Position numbers and translations under genes: made by a program. A stretch of DNA of 64,000 nt, taken from Oscillospiraceae bacterium MB08-C2-2 (lineage in GTDB: Bacteria; Bacillota; Clostridia; Oscillospirales; Ruminococcaceae). The stretch spans positions 2,192,944-2,256,943 of the forward strand of contig CP141729.1 of the NCBI GenBank assembly GCA_035621215.1. Direction: 5' to 3'. Positions 17,393-25,143 of this stretch are shown here, in pieces. Each line of letters starts with the position of its first letter. Within the stretch, counting starts at the first letter, position 1. The notes under the pieces were generated by a model that saw only the letters and a list, made by a program, of their open reading frames with translations, made no database searches and was not told where the DNA came from.

Positions 17393-17421
17393 ATTATAGC
17401 ACACCACTCTACCAAAGTAAA
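17393..17421 (-). promoter_or_regulatory. Probable promoter of the amino-acid transporter operon
   Basis: Minus strand TTTACT, 17-base spacer, perfect TATAAT, about 80 bases before the binding-protein start. Confidence 0.65.
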
Positions 17422-17599
17422 GCAATGAAGCCGCGTAAAATATACTTTTCTCTTTTGCCTCAATTTTAAGGGGATAAAGCTTGTTTTCTTTGTGTACTTT
17501 ACCCAGTTATTCTGATAAATCAGTGCAGGCAAGCTAAATGCAGGTTGGCACACCTGCAGAAAAAGCCACATATACTGAACTGCGGAAAGGAGAAACAAA

Positions 17600-17881
17600 A
17601 TGAATTTGCCGGATAATTTTGTGGCAATCCCTTCTATCACAATTTTATGCTATCTCTTTGGAGAGCTTTATAAAAGCCTTGTATCGGAAACACTGTACAA
17701 GCATATACCCGCACTTTGTGCGGCGCTGGGCGTTTTGCTCAGCGTTTTGAGCTTTTATACTCTGCCGGGCTATATTCCGGCAGAGAACTGGCTGGTGGCA
17801 GGCAGTATCGGCGCAGTTAGCGGATGGGCTGCTACCGGCGTGCATCAGATAATCAAACAGGAGGGACACAAAAATGAGTAG
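17600..17881 (+). CDS. Phage-type holin
   Basis: A 93-residue protein with three hydrophobic segments (about residues 8-22, 36-55 and 64-84), separated by short polar turns, and a charged tail (IIKQEGHKNE). This layout and the GWAATGVHQIIKQ ending match small phage holins of clostridial phages. Holins form membrane lesions that let a lytic enzyme reach the wall. GGAAAGGAG precedes the ATG. The stop overlaps the start of the M23 peptidase gene by 8 bases, the usual coupling in a phage lysis cassette. No other phage gene is nearby. Confidence 0.75.
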   Translation: MNLPDNFVAIPSITILCYLFGELYKSLVSETLYKHIPALCAALGVLLSVLSFYTLPGYIPAENWLVAGSIGAVSGWAATGVHQIIKQEGHKNE

Positions 17882-18479
17882 TCAACGGCTGATTTTACCC
17901 ATCAACAAATGCCGGTTGACCGCAAGCTGGAAAACCGATGCTTATTATAACCGCTTTGGCTTTATCCATTATGGAGTGGACCTGATCAGCACCACCGGCG
18001 CTGTGGATGGCAACCGTACGGTTTATGCCTCCGGTGAGGGTGTTGTGCTGGAACGGGGCTACGACAACGTTGTGGGCAATATGCTGGCTGTTCTTTATCT
18101 GGATGCCTACAACCGGGTCACCGGGCGAATTGAGGATGTGGTGCTGCGGTATTTTCATTTAGGCAGCATGAACGTTTCCAAATGGCAAAAGGTAACCAAG
18201 GATACGGTTTTGGGCATATATGGAGCCACCGGCTCTTTAAAAGTTTCACCCCATTTGCACATCGAATCGGATACAGACATTGCCTACCCTCTTTACAGCC
18301 CCACTGTTTACAGCTCCAACCTGCTTAAAGGGCGCAAGCTGGGTGCCAATGACAAAACTATGCAGAATACACTGGAATGGCTGCACTGCAAAACTTCTCC
18401 GCCAGATTGGCAAAGCTACAGCACCGCGCAGAATTCCTTTGTGAATACCAAGGATTGGAAAACCGAGTATATTAACTAG
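17874..18479 (+). CDS. M23-family (LytM-like) peptidase next to holin
   Basis: A 201-residue protein with zinc-peptidase motifs of the M23/LytM family: HYGVD (about residue 33), where His and Asp are metal ligands, and PHLHIE (about residue 126), which carries the HxH motif. It would cut peptide cross-links in peptidoglycan. There is no signal peptide, consistent with release through the holin. A GGAGGG RBS lies inside the holin gene. A terminator follows directly. Together they form an isolated two-gene lysis unit, perhaps a domesticated phage remnant. Confidence 0.82.
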   Translation: MSSQRLILPINKCRLTASWKTDAYYNRFGFIHYGVDLISTTGAVDGNRTVYASGEGVVLERGYDNVVGNMLAVLYLDAYNRVTGRIEDVVLRYFHLGSMNVSKWQKVTKDTVLGIYGATGSLKVSPHLHIESDTDIAYPLYSPTVYSSNLLKGRKLGANDKTMQNTLEWLHCKTSPPDWQSYSTAQNSFVNTKDWKTEYIN

Positions 18480-18540
18480 GTAAAAATCAAGGCACACTGA
18501 GTGATTGAAAAAACAGATACTAAACTGTCGTTTTCAAATG

Positions 18541-18581
18541 GCACAGCGCAGGGGGATTTTTCCTCTTCGCTGTGCTTTTGT
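18541..18581 (+). terminator. Intrinsic terminator after M23 gene
   Basis: GCACAGCG (18541-18548) pairs with CGCTGTGC (18568-18575), then TTTTGTT. Confidence 0.75.
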
Positions 18582-18672
18582 TGCGTATACTCCTATAGCT
18601 TTAAAATCGAAGCCGCTGGGAGGCTTTGGGTAAAAATTCAACCAAAAATCGGGGCATTGAGGGCCCCGGCCA

Positions 18673-18701
18673 TTGACAAGGCGAAAAAACAGGAGTACAA
18701 T
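18673..18701 (+). promoter_or_regulatory. Strong promoter of the suf operon
   Basis: Perfect TTGACA (18673-18678), 17-base spacer, TACAAT (18696-18701). Confidence 0.8.
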
Positions 18702-18713
18702 AAATGAAAATTG

Positions 18714-18726
18714 TTTAGCAGCTAAA
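18714..18726 (+). promoter_or_regulatory. Candidate operator of the suf regulator
   Basis: The perfect palindrome TTTAGC-A-GCTAAA lies a few bases past the predicted transcript start and before the regulator gene, as expected for autorepression by a dimeric winged-helix protein. Binding is inferred. Confidence 0.45.
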
Positions 18727-18768
18727 TAAAATCTTTTTTTTGCTGTATTGCTGTGAAAGGTGGATTCT

Positions 18769-19308
18769 ATGGAATATTGCCGAGTGACAAACCAATTCTT
18801 TGACATCATCCGCCTTTTGGAGGAGGAAAAGAAAAAACCAAAGGATTATGGCGTGGGTGCTTCTCTTTATTATGCAGAAGTGATGTTCTTGGAATCCATT
18901 GCCCAATATCCCAATGAAAATGTCAGCGATCTTTCCAAACGCTTGGGAATCACAAAGGGTGCGGTTACACAAATGTCGGCCAAGCTGCTTCAAAAAAACG
19001 TTATTGAAGCAGTTAAACGTGCAGATAATAAAAAAGAAAAGTCTTTTCGTCTAACAGAAGGCGGAAAACTAGCCATAAAAGGACACCAGCAGTTTCACGA
19101 GCAGGCCAATCAAAAGCTCTGTGATTTTTTTGCTACACTTGACCGGGATGAAATGGCTGTGATTTTTCGCTTTTTGGGGTGTCTCAGAGAGTGCATACCC
19201 TTCTGCGAATTTCCCTGCCACTGCGGTGAAGAAAAGAGGAACAATAAGGAGGCAGCCTACCATGAACCAGCCACTACTGAATGTGCACAATTTACAGGCG
19301 ACGCTTGA
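18769..19308 (+). CDS. MarR-type regulator with C-terminal cysteine cluster, first gene of suf operon
   Basis: A 179-residue winged-helix protein: an N-terminal helix region, then NVSDLSKRLGITKGAVTQMSAKLLQKNVIEAVKRADNKKEKSFRLTEGG, a clear MarR recognition helix and wing. The C-terminal part is unusual: Cys138, 142, 146, 150 and 152 lie in a short segment (CLRECIPFCEFPCHC) that could hold an Fe-S cluster. ATG 18769 has AAAGGTGG five bases upstream. The last 47 bases overlap sufC, whose RBS is inside this gene. Position, Cys cluster and the palindrome at 18714 suggest an Fe-S-sensing autoregulator of suf, in the role that IscR or SufR plays elsewhere. This is inference. Confidence 0.82.
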   Translation: MEYCRVTNQFFDIIRLLEEEKKKPKDYGVGASLYYAEVMFLESIAQYPNENVSDLSKRLGITKGAVTQMSAKLLQKNVIEAVKRADNKKEKSFRLTEGGKLAIKGHQQFHEQANQKLCDFFATLDRDEMAVIFRFLGCLRECIPFCEFPCHCGEEKRNNKEAAYHEPATTECAQFTGDA

Positions 19309-20017
19309 AACAGGTAAGGAAATTCTCCGGGGTGTGGATTTAACCATTCAGCCGGGGGAAATCCATGTCATTATGGGGCCAAACGGCTCGGGAAAATCCA
19401 CTTTGGCCAACACCATTATGGGCAGCCCCGCTTATCAGGTCAGCGGCGGTGAAATTTTGCTGGAGGGCGAAGATATTTCGCAGGCCAGCGTTGATCTGCG
19501 GGCCAAAAAAGGCATTTTTATGGCCTTTCAGGCTCCGGAGGAAATCGACGGCATCACAGTCAGCGATTTTTTGAAAACAGCAAAAACCGCCTCTTCTGAA
19601 AAGCCTCTGCGGTTTTTTCAATTCCAAAAGCAGCTTCAGGAAACCATGGATACCCTTCAGTTTGACCGGGCCTATGCACAGCGGTATCTAAACGTTGGCT
19701 TTTCCGGCGGGGAAAAAAAGAAAAGCGAAATTTTGCAGCTCCTTATGCTGGGCCCCAAGCTGGCCATTCTGGATGAAGTGGATTCCGGGCTGGATGTGGA
19801 TGCAGTGCGTGTGGTTACCGAGGGGATTCTCCGCTATAAAAACGAAAACAACGCTCTGCTGATTATATCCCACAGCACCCGTTTGCTGGATGCACTCCCG
19901 GTGGATTTTGTGCACATTCTTTCGCACGGAAAAATTGTCACCACAGGCGACCGGAGCCTGATCGATGAAATCAACGTAAACGGCTTTGCCCGTTTTACCC
20001 AAGCAGGTACGAGGTGA
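19262..20017 (+). CDS. sufC: Fe-S cluster assembly ATPase SufC
   Basis: A 251-residue ABC-type ATPase without membrane partner: Walker A GPNGSGKST, signature FSGGEKKKSEILQLL (the usual SufC variant) and Walker B LAILDEVDSGLDVD. It energises the SufBCD scaffold on which Fe-S clusters are built in the cytosol. ATG 19262 follows AAGGAGG; an earlier in-frame start at 19226 is not needed. It is the second gene of the operon and overlaps the regulator by 47 bases. Confidence 0.97.
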   Translation: MNQPLLNVHNLQATLETGKEILRGVDLTIQPGEIHVIMGPNGSGKSTLANTIMGSPAYQVSGGEILLEGEDISQASVDLRAKKGIFMAFQAPEEIDGITVSDFLKTAKTASSEKPLRFFQFQKQLQETMDTLQFDRAYAQRYLNVGFSGGEKKKSEILQLLMLGPKLAILDEVDSGLDVDAVRVVTEGILRYKNENNALLIISHSTRLLDALPVDFVHILSHGKIVTTGDRSLIDEINVNGFARFTQAGTR

Positions 20018-20021
20018 AACC

Positions 20022-21428
20022 ATGGAACGAAAAAAAACACTGCTGGGCGAAATTGAGCGCAGCATTTATGACATAAAGGATACCGGCCACACCAGCTATC
20101 AGGTGAGCCGGGGCCTGACCGAAGAAATTGTGCGGGAGATTTCCGCTGGGAAGAACGAACCCGACTGGATGCTGGAGTTGCGCCTCCAGAGCCTTGCCAC
20201 CTTTGAAAGGCTGGAAATGCCCCCATGGGGGCCTTCTCTCCATGAGCTGGATATGAGCCAGATTGTCACCTATGTAAAGCCCGAAACCCGCATGACCGAC
20301 GATTGGCAGGAGCTTCCCGAGGATATTCGCCTTACCTTTGACCGTCTAGGCATCCCCAAGGCGGAGCAGGAGTCTCTTTCCGGCGTAGGCGCTCAGTATG
20401 ATTCTGAGGTGGTCTACCACAGCATGCAGGCGGAGCTGGAGGAACAGGGTGTCATCTATACCGATATGGAAACTGCCCTGCGGGAGCATGAGGATATCGT
20501 TAAAGCCCACTTTATGAAGCTGCTCCCACCCAGTGACCACAAGTTTATGGCTCTGCACGGGGCGGTATGGTCCGGCGGCTCCTTTGTCTATGTCCCGCCA
20601 GGGGTAGAAGTGGAAATGCCCCTTCAATCCTACTTCCGGCTTAACGCACCTGGTGCAGGCCAGTTTGAACATACTCTCATTGTCTGTGAAAAGGGCTCCA
20701 AGCTCCATTTTATTGAGGGCTGCTCCGCTCCCCGCTACAATGTGCTCAACCTCCATGCAGGCGGTGTGGAGCTTTATGTGGGCGAAGGGGCTACCCTGCG
20801 CTACTCCACCATCGAAAATTGGTCCAAAAATATGCTGAATCTGAACTCCAAGCGGGCGGTTGTGGAAAAGAACGGTGCTATTGAATGGATTTCCGGCACT
20901 TTCGGCTCCCACATCACCATGCTGTATCCCAGCAGCATTCTCAAGGGCGAATACGCCCGCAGTGAATACATCGGCGTCAGCTTTGCCAGCACCGGGCAGT
21001 TTTTGGATACCGGCAACAAGGTGATTCACGCCGCACCCAATACTTCTTCTACCATGTCCTCCAAGTCCATCTCCAAGGCGGGGGGAAACACCACCACCCG
21101 AACAAGCGTATCGGTGCTGCCAAAGGCCACTAACAGCAAATCCAGCGTGATCTGCGAGGCCTTGATGCTGGATAGCCTCTCCCGCTCGGATACCATCCCG
21201 GCTATGGACATCCGCAGCGATGCGGTAGATATCGGCCACGAGGCCAAAATCGGGCGTATCAGCGAGGAATCTATTTTTTATCTGATGAGCCGGGGGCTGA
21301 GCGAGGAAGAAGCCAAGGCACTGATTGTCCGGGGCTTTGTAGAACCGGTCACCAAAGAGCTTCCGCTGGAATATGCCGTTGAAATGAATCGGCTCATCGG
21401 GCTGGAGCTGGAAGGCACCATTGGATAA
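20022..21428 (+). CDS. sufB: Fe-S cluster scaffold SufB
   Basis: A 468-residue SufB with the family hallmarks: GVGAQYDSEVVYH, GSFVYVPPGVEVEMPLQSYFR, HFIEGCSAP, and the C-terminal VDIGHEAKIGRISEESIFYLMSRGLSEEEA. The beta-helical core forms the SufBC2D scaffold that receives sulfur from SufSU. ATG 20022 lies four bases after the sufC stop, with GAGGTG as RBS; an upstream in-frame start inside sufC is unlikely. Confidence 0.97.
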   Translation: MERKKTLLGEIERSIYDIKDTGHTSYQVSRGLTEEIVREISAGKNEPDWMLELRLQSLATFERLEMPPWGPSLHELDMSQIVTYVKPETRMTDDWQELPEDIRLTFDRLGIPKAEQESLSGVGAQYDSEVVYHSMQAELEEQGVIYTDMETALREHEDIVKAHFMKLLPPSDHKFMALHGAVWSGGSFVYVPPGVEVEMPLQSYFRLNAPGAGQFEHTLIVCEKGSKLHFIEGCSAPRYNVLNLHAGGVELYVGEGATLRYSTIENWSKNMLNLNSKRAVVEKNGAIEWISGTFGSHITMLYPSSILKGEYARSEYIGVSFASTGQFLDTGNKVIHAAPNTSSTMSSKSISKAGGNTTTRTSVSVLPKATNSKSSVICEALMLDSLSRSDTIPAMDIRSDAVDIGHEAKIGRISEESIFYLMSRGLSEEEAKALIVRGFVEPVTKELPLEYAVEMNRLIGLELEGTIG

Positions 21429-21442
21429 AAGGGGGCAAAATC

Positions 21443-22528
21443 ATGAAACTGACACAGCTGAACCAGCTGCAAATGCCAACATGGCGTTGGCTTAAATTAA
21501 ACGAAGCGGAACTGGATTTAGGCCCGGATTTTGAGCTTGATCTTCCCTATGAGGGTGGCATTCTTTCCGGTTCCTTGGCGCAGATACAAACTCAGCCTGC
21601 GGTTACCCCGCAGGAGAGCCTTTCCATTCCGGCTGATATGGAGCGAATGCGGCAGTTTGTAAGCACCCACGCCAACCACAGCCTGACCATTATCATCCCG
21701 GAGGGGGTTCAGCTTTCCGAGCCAATCTCTCTGGATTTTGTTCTGGATGAGGCATCCCCGGTGCTGGTGGATTTTCTCCACATCCGGGCGGAAAAGAACA
21801 GCCGGGCGGATATTTTGGTTAATTATCGTTCTTCCGGTGACAGCTCTTATTTCCACAGTGGGTTTGCCCTGATGGAGGCGGAAACCGGCTCACAGGTGCG
21901 TTTGATCAAATCCCAGCTGCTTTCTAAGCGGGATATCCACGTGGATACCACCGCTGTGGTTGCAGAGGCTGGGGGGCAAGGCGATGTTCTCTTCTGCGAG
22001 CTGGGCGGCAAGCACACTGTAACCGCCTGCAACCTGACACTGGCTGGGGCCGAAAGCCGCGGCATATTGGATAGCCTCTATCTGGGCAGCGGCTCCCAGA
22101 AGCAGGATTTCAACTACCGGCTGGATATACAAGGGGCCGCCTCTGAGGGTGAAATTACTGTCAAGGGAGTATTGGCAGGCACCGCAAAAAAGGTGCTTAA
22201 AAGCACACTGGATTTTGTTTCCGGTGCGGCGGGGGCCAAGGGCCGGGAATCCGAAACGGTGCTGGCTCTCAGCAACAAGGCCGTGAACCTTTCGGTGCCG
22301 CTTCTGCTCTGCGGAGAAGAAAATGTGGAGGGTGCCCACGCCACCTCCACCGGCAAGCCGGATGAACAGAAGCTTTATTATCTGATGAGCCGGGGTTTTT
22401 CCCGGCAGGATGCAAAGCGCCTGCTGGTGGAGGCCTCCTTTACACCCATTCTAAACAAGATTCCATCTCAAGAGCTCCAAAACACAATTTATGAGCGGAT
22501 ACATGAGGTTATCTATGATGAAAACTGA
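21443..22528 (+). CDS. sufD: Fe-S cluster assembly protein SufD
   Basis: A 361-residue SufD paralogue of SufB: a variable N-terminal part (MPTWRWLKLNE near the start), a beta-helix core with VRLIKSQLLSKRDIHVDTTAVV, and the conserved C-terminal block HATSTGKPDEQKLYYLMSRGFSRQDAKRLLVEASF. It pairs with SufB. It starts 14 bases after sufB with AAAGGGGG as RBS and overlaps sufS by 14 bases. Confidence 0.96.
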   Translation: MKLTQLNQLQMPTWRWLKLNEAELDLGPDFELDLPYEGGILSGSLAQIQTQPAVTPQESLSIPADMERMRQFVSTHANHSLTIIIPEGVQLSEPISLDFVLDEASPVLVDFLHIRAEKNSRADILVNYRSSGDSSYFHSGFALMEAETGSQVRLIKSQLLSKRDIHVDTTAVVAEAGGQGDVLFCELGGKHTVTACNLTLAGAESRGILDSLYLGSGSQKQDFNYRLDIQGAASEGEITVKGVLAGTAKKVLKSTLDFVSGAAGAKGRESETVLALSNKAVNLSVPLLLCGEENVEGAHATSTGKPDEQKLYYLMSRGFSRQDAKRLLVEASFTPILNKIPSQELQNTIYERIHEVIYDEN

Positions 22529-23750
22529 TTACAAACAGGATTTTCCCCTGCTCCTTCAAAAAGAAGCGGATGGCCGTATACTGGCCTATCTGGATAACGC
22601 CGCCACCACCCAAAAGCCCCGGCAGGTGATTGATGCGGTTTCGGATTACTATAAATCCTACAACGCCAACACCCACCGGGGGGCTTATTCCATCAGTGTC
22701 AAGGCCACAGAGGCCTTTGAGCAGGTGCGGGAAAAGGCGGCCCGCTTTATCGGTGCGGCCAGCCCGGAAGAAATTGTTTTCACCGCCGGAGCCACCGATG
22801 CCATCAATCTGGCGGCGCTGAGCTATGAGGCCGCCCATGTGGGCAAGGGTGATGAAATTCTCATCTCGGTGACAGAGCACCACAGCAACCTGCTGCCGTG
22901 GCAAAGGCTGGCCCATCAGGCTGGCGCGGAGCTGCGCTATCTTCTCCCGGATGAAAGCGGGCGCATCTCCCCCGAGGAGGTTGCCGATAAGCTGACCCCC
23001 CGGACCAAAATCGTGGCCATCACCCACATATCCAATGTGCTGGGTGTTGTAAACCCCATCAAAGAAATTACCGCTTTGGCTCACGAAAAGGGAGCGGTGG
23101 TTCTGCTGGATGGTGCCCAAAGCGCCCCCCACATTCCGGTGAATGTGCAGGATTTGGATGTGGACTTTATGGCTTTTTCCGGCCACAAGATGCTGGCTCC
23201 CGCCGGAATTGGCGTTTTATACGGCAAGAAAAAGCTCTTGCAGGAAATGGAGCCGGTGCGTCTGGGTGGTGGAATCGTGGAAGAGGTCACCCAGCAAAGT
23301 GTCCGGTATCTGGACCCACCTCTGCGCTTCGAAGCCGGCACCCAAAATGCCGAAGGGGTGATCGGCCTTGGCGCCGCCATCGATTATTTGGAGGATATCG
23401 GCCTTGCCACTGTTCAGCAAGTCGAGCACCGCCTGACCGAATATGCCCTCCAGAGGCTTTCTGGCCTTCCCGGTGTGGTGCTGTACGGCGGGCAAAGCGC
23501 CCAAAACAAAACCGGCATCATTTCCTTTAATGTTGCCGATGTTCACCCCCACGATACCGCCACCATTCTGGCCACCCACGGGGTAGCTGTCCGGGCGGGG
23601 CACCACTGCGCACAGCCTCTGATGGCCCATTTGGGCGTAAATGCCACCTGCCGTATGAGCCTGTATTTTTACAACACGCAAGAGGATATTGACCGCCTTG
23701 CCGAGGCCCTTAAAACAGTGAGAGGGGTGCTGGGCTTTGGAGCTGAATGA
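22515..23750 (+). CDS. sufS: Cysteine desulfurase SufS
   Basis: A 411-residue PLP enzyme that takes sulfur from cysteine. Visible are LDNAATTQKP at the N-terminus, TEHHSNLLPW, the PLP lysine in FSGHKMLAP, and the catalytic cysteine in VRAGHHCAQPLM, which carries the persulfide. Length and loops match SufS/CsdA rather than IscS. The ATG at 22515 overlaps the sufD end and has GAGGTT upstream. Earlier in-frame ATGs are inside sufD. Confidence 0.97.
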   Translation: MMKTDYKQDFPLLLQKEADGRILAYLDNAATTQKPRQVIDAVSDYYKSYNANTHRGAYSISVKATEAFEQVREKAARFIGAASPEEIVFTAGATDAINLAALSYEAAHVGKGDEILISVTEHHSNLLPWQRLAHQAGAELRYLLPDESGRISPEEVADKLTPRTKIVAITHISNVLGVVNPIKEITALAHEKGAVVLLDGAQSAPHIPVNVQDLDVDFMAFSGHKMLAPAGIGVLYGKKKLLQEMEPVRLGGGIVEEVTQQSVRYLDPPLRFEAGTQNAEGVIGLGAAIDYLEDIGLATVQQVEHRLTEYALQRLSGLPGVVLYGGQSAQNKTGIISFNVADVHPHDTATILATHGVAVRAGHHCAQPLMAHLGVNATCRMSLYFYNTQEDIDRLAEALKTVRGVLGFGAE

Positions 23751-24180
23751 GCTGTATTCCCAAATCATCAAAGATCATAACCTTTCCCGGCACAACAAGC
23801 ACGAGCTGGCAGAGCCCAGTGTGGTGGTTCCCGGCCATAACCCCAGCTGCGGTGACGAAATCCAGCTGTTCTTACAATTCAAGGATGGTATAATCGCCGA
23901 TGCTTCCTACACCGGGGTTGGCTGTGCCATTTCACAGGCCTCGGTTTCGATTATGCTGGATATGGTAAAGGGCAAAACCTTTGAAGAAGCCAAGAGCCTC
24001 TGCGGCCTGTTTTTGAATATGATCCGCCGCACACCTCTTACCGAAGAGGAGGAGCAGGAATTGGAAGAGGCCATTGCTTTTGCCAACATCTCCAACATGC
24101 CTGCACGGGTCAAGTGCGCCACCATGCCATGGCATACACTGGAGGCCGCTTTGGAGGCGGCGAGCCCGGCGGAGAATTAA
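23737..24180 (+). CDS. sufU: Sulfur-transfer protein SufU
   Basis: A 147-residue SufU with the three zinc/sulfur cysteines in their usual places: HNPSCGDEI, TGVGCAISQAS and VKCATMPWHTLE. It accepts the persulfide from SufS and passes it to SufBCD, the Bacillota version of SufE. It starts with TTG 23737, eight bases after AGAGGGG, and overlaps sufS by 14 bases. Confidence 0.96.
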   Translation: MELNELYSQIIKDHNLSRHNKHELAEPSVVVPGHNPSCGDEIQLFLQFKDGIIADASYTGVGCAISQASVSIMLDMVKGKTFEEAKSLCGLFLNMIRRTPLTEEEEQELEEAIAFANISNMPARVKCATMPWHTLEAALEAASPAEN

Positions 24181-24213
24181 TGCTTTGCAGCTGTATAAAA
24201 CGATGAGGGATGG

Positions 24214-24798
24214 ATGAGGGAAATGAAACAAAAGATACTGTTTGTCAGCAGCTGTGTGCTCAACACAGCCGCAAAGGTTGTTATGTATAACAAAGAGCAA
24301 ATGGCGGCAGAAGAAAGCCTGCGCAAGCGCTTTTTGCATCAGGCCGTGGATGCGGGCATCCAACTGGTGCAGCTGCCCTGCCCGGAATTCACTTTATACG
24401 GCAGCCGCCGTTGGGGGCACACCAAAAGTCAGTTCAACAACCCGTTTTTCCGGGCTCACTGCAAAAAGCAGCTGGAACCTATTTTTATGGAGCTGGAGGA
24501 ATATCTCTCCGATCCTGAGCGCTTTGAGATTCTGGGCTTTGTGGGCATTGACGGCAGCCCAAGCTGCGGCGTGGATTACACCGGCCAAGGCCCTTCCGGC
24601 GGCAGCCTGCGGGGCAGAGATGACTTGGACGAGGTGATCGCAAAGGGCCATCTGGCAAAGGAGCCGGGTGTGCTGTTTGATGTAATCGGTGAAATGCTTG
24701 CAGAGCGAGGCATGGATATAAAGCTGACCGGCCTGTTTGCTCCCGAAGAAGAAAAGGTGCTTTCCTTAATCGGATCGGAGCCTTCTGAATCTGCTTAA
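24214..24798 (+). CDS. TudS/DUF523-related putative desulfidase
   Basis: A 194-residue protein with three spaced cysteines in VSSCVLN, QLPCPEF and SPSCGVD, the pattern of DUF523/TudS proteins. In TudS these bind a [4Fe-4S] cluster that removes sulfur from thiouracil. Sequence around RRWGHTKSQFNNP and GVDYTGQGPSGG fits the clostridial CD3072-like branch. It lies 33 bases after sufU, so an Fe-S enzyme follows the Fe-S assembly genes, probably in one transcript. The substrate here is unknown. Start ATG 24214 (RBS GAGGGA, close spacing) or 24223. Confidence 0.8.
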   Translation: MREMKQKILFVSSCVLNTAAKVVMYNKEQMAAEESLRKRFLHQAVDAGIQLVQLPCPEFTLYGSRRWGHTKSQFNNPFFRAHCKKQLEPIFMELEEYLSDPERFEILGFVGIDGSPSCGVDYTGQGPSGGSLRGRDDLDEVIAKGHLAKEPGVLFDVIGEMLAERGMDIKLTGLFAPEEEKVLSLIGSEPSESA

Positions 24799-24816
24799 CA
24801 AAACTTTTTGAGATAC

Positions 24817-24993
24817 AAAAACGCTGGGGTGCCAAGGGGCATCCAATGCCCCCCATATCCCCCCCCGGATTGTGCCGCTTCGGCACAAAGTGTGGTATTC
24901 CTACGTCGAAATCAATTCGACTCCGGAAGAATTACTAAGCCAAAAGACAGTTTGTTTTAGCAGTGTAAAACGCTGGGGTGCCAAAGGGCATCC
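24817..24993 (+). repeat. Dispersed hairpin element, copy 2, with flanking direct repeats
   Basis: The core at 24836-24935 has stems GGGGCAT/ATGCCCC, TTGTGCCG/CGGCACAA and TCGAA/TTCGA, ending in GGAAGAATTAC. Direct repeats of 27 bases flank it, 24817-24843 and 24967-24993 (26 of 27 identical). The right copy belongs to an intact terminator, the left copy is only its 5' half. Confidence 0.85.
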
Positions 24994-25006
24994 CAGCGTT
25001 TAATTT
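24967..25006 (+). terminator. Intrinsic terminator of the suf operon region
   Basis: AAACGCTGGG pairs with CCCAGCGTTT, with inner TGCC/GGCA pairing, then TAATTT. A partial duplicate of its left arm lies at 24817-24843. Confidence 0.7.
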
Positions 25007-25143
25007 CGCCTTATTTTCTACTATAATCATACCACAAAAACGCCTAAATTTCAAGACTTGTAATGCGTTGCCCAAGGGTGTATATATAGTCATATGAAAA
25101 CGAAACAGTAAGTATAGGGGGTGATCGTATCGAGCAAAATTTT

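Noticed and set aside
16417-17640. 407-codon version of the amino-acid-binding protein
   Set aside because: The upstream part crosses the promoter; the signal peptide and lipobox fit the ATG at 17304.
17600-18479. Prophage end with attachment site
   Set aside because: Only two lysis-type genes, no integrase, no tRNA or direct repeats at the edges.
24817-24993. Direct repeats as phage or plasmid attachment sites
   Set aside because: The DNA between them is only the 120-bp hairpin element, and the same pattern occurs at the three other copies with different flanks.
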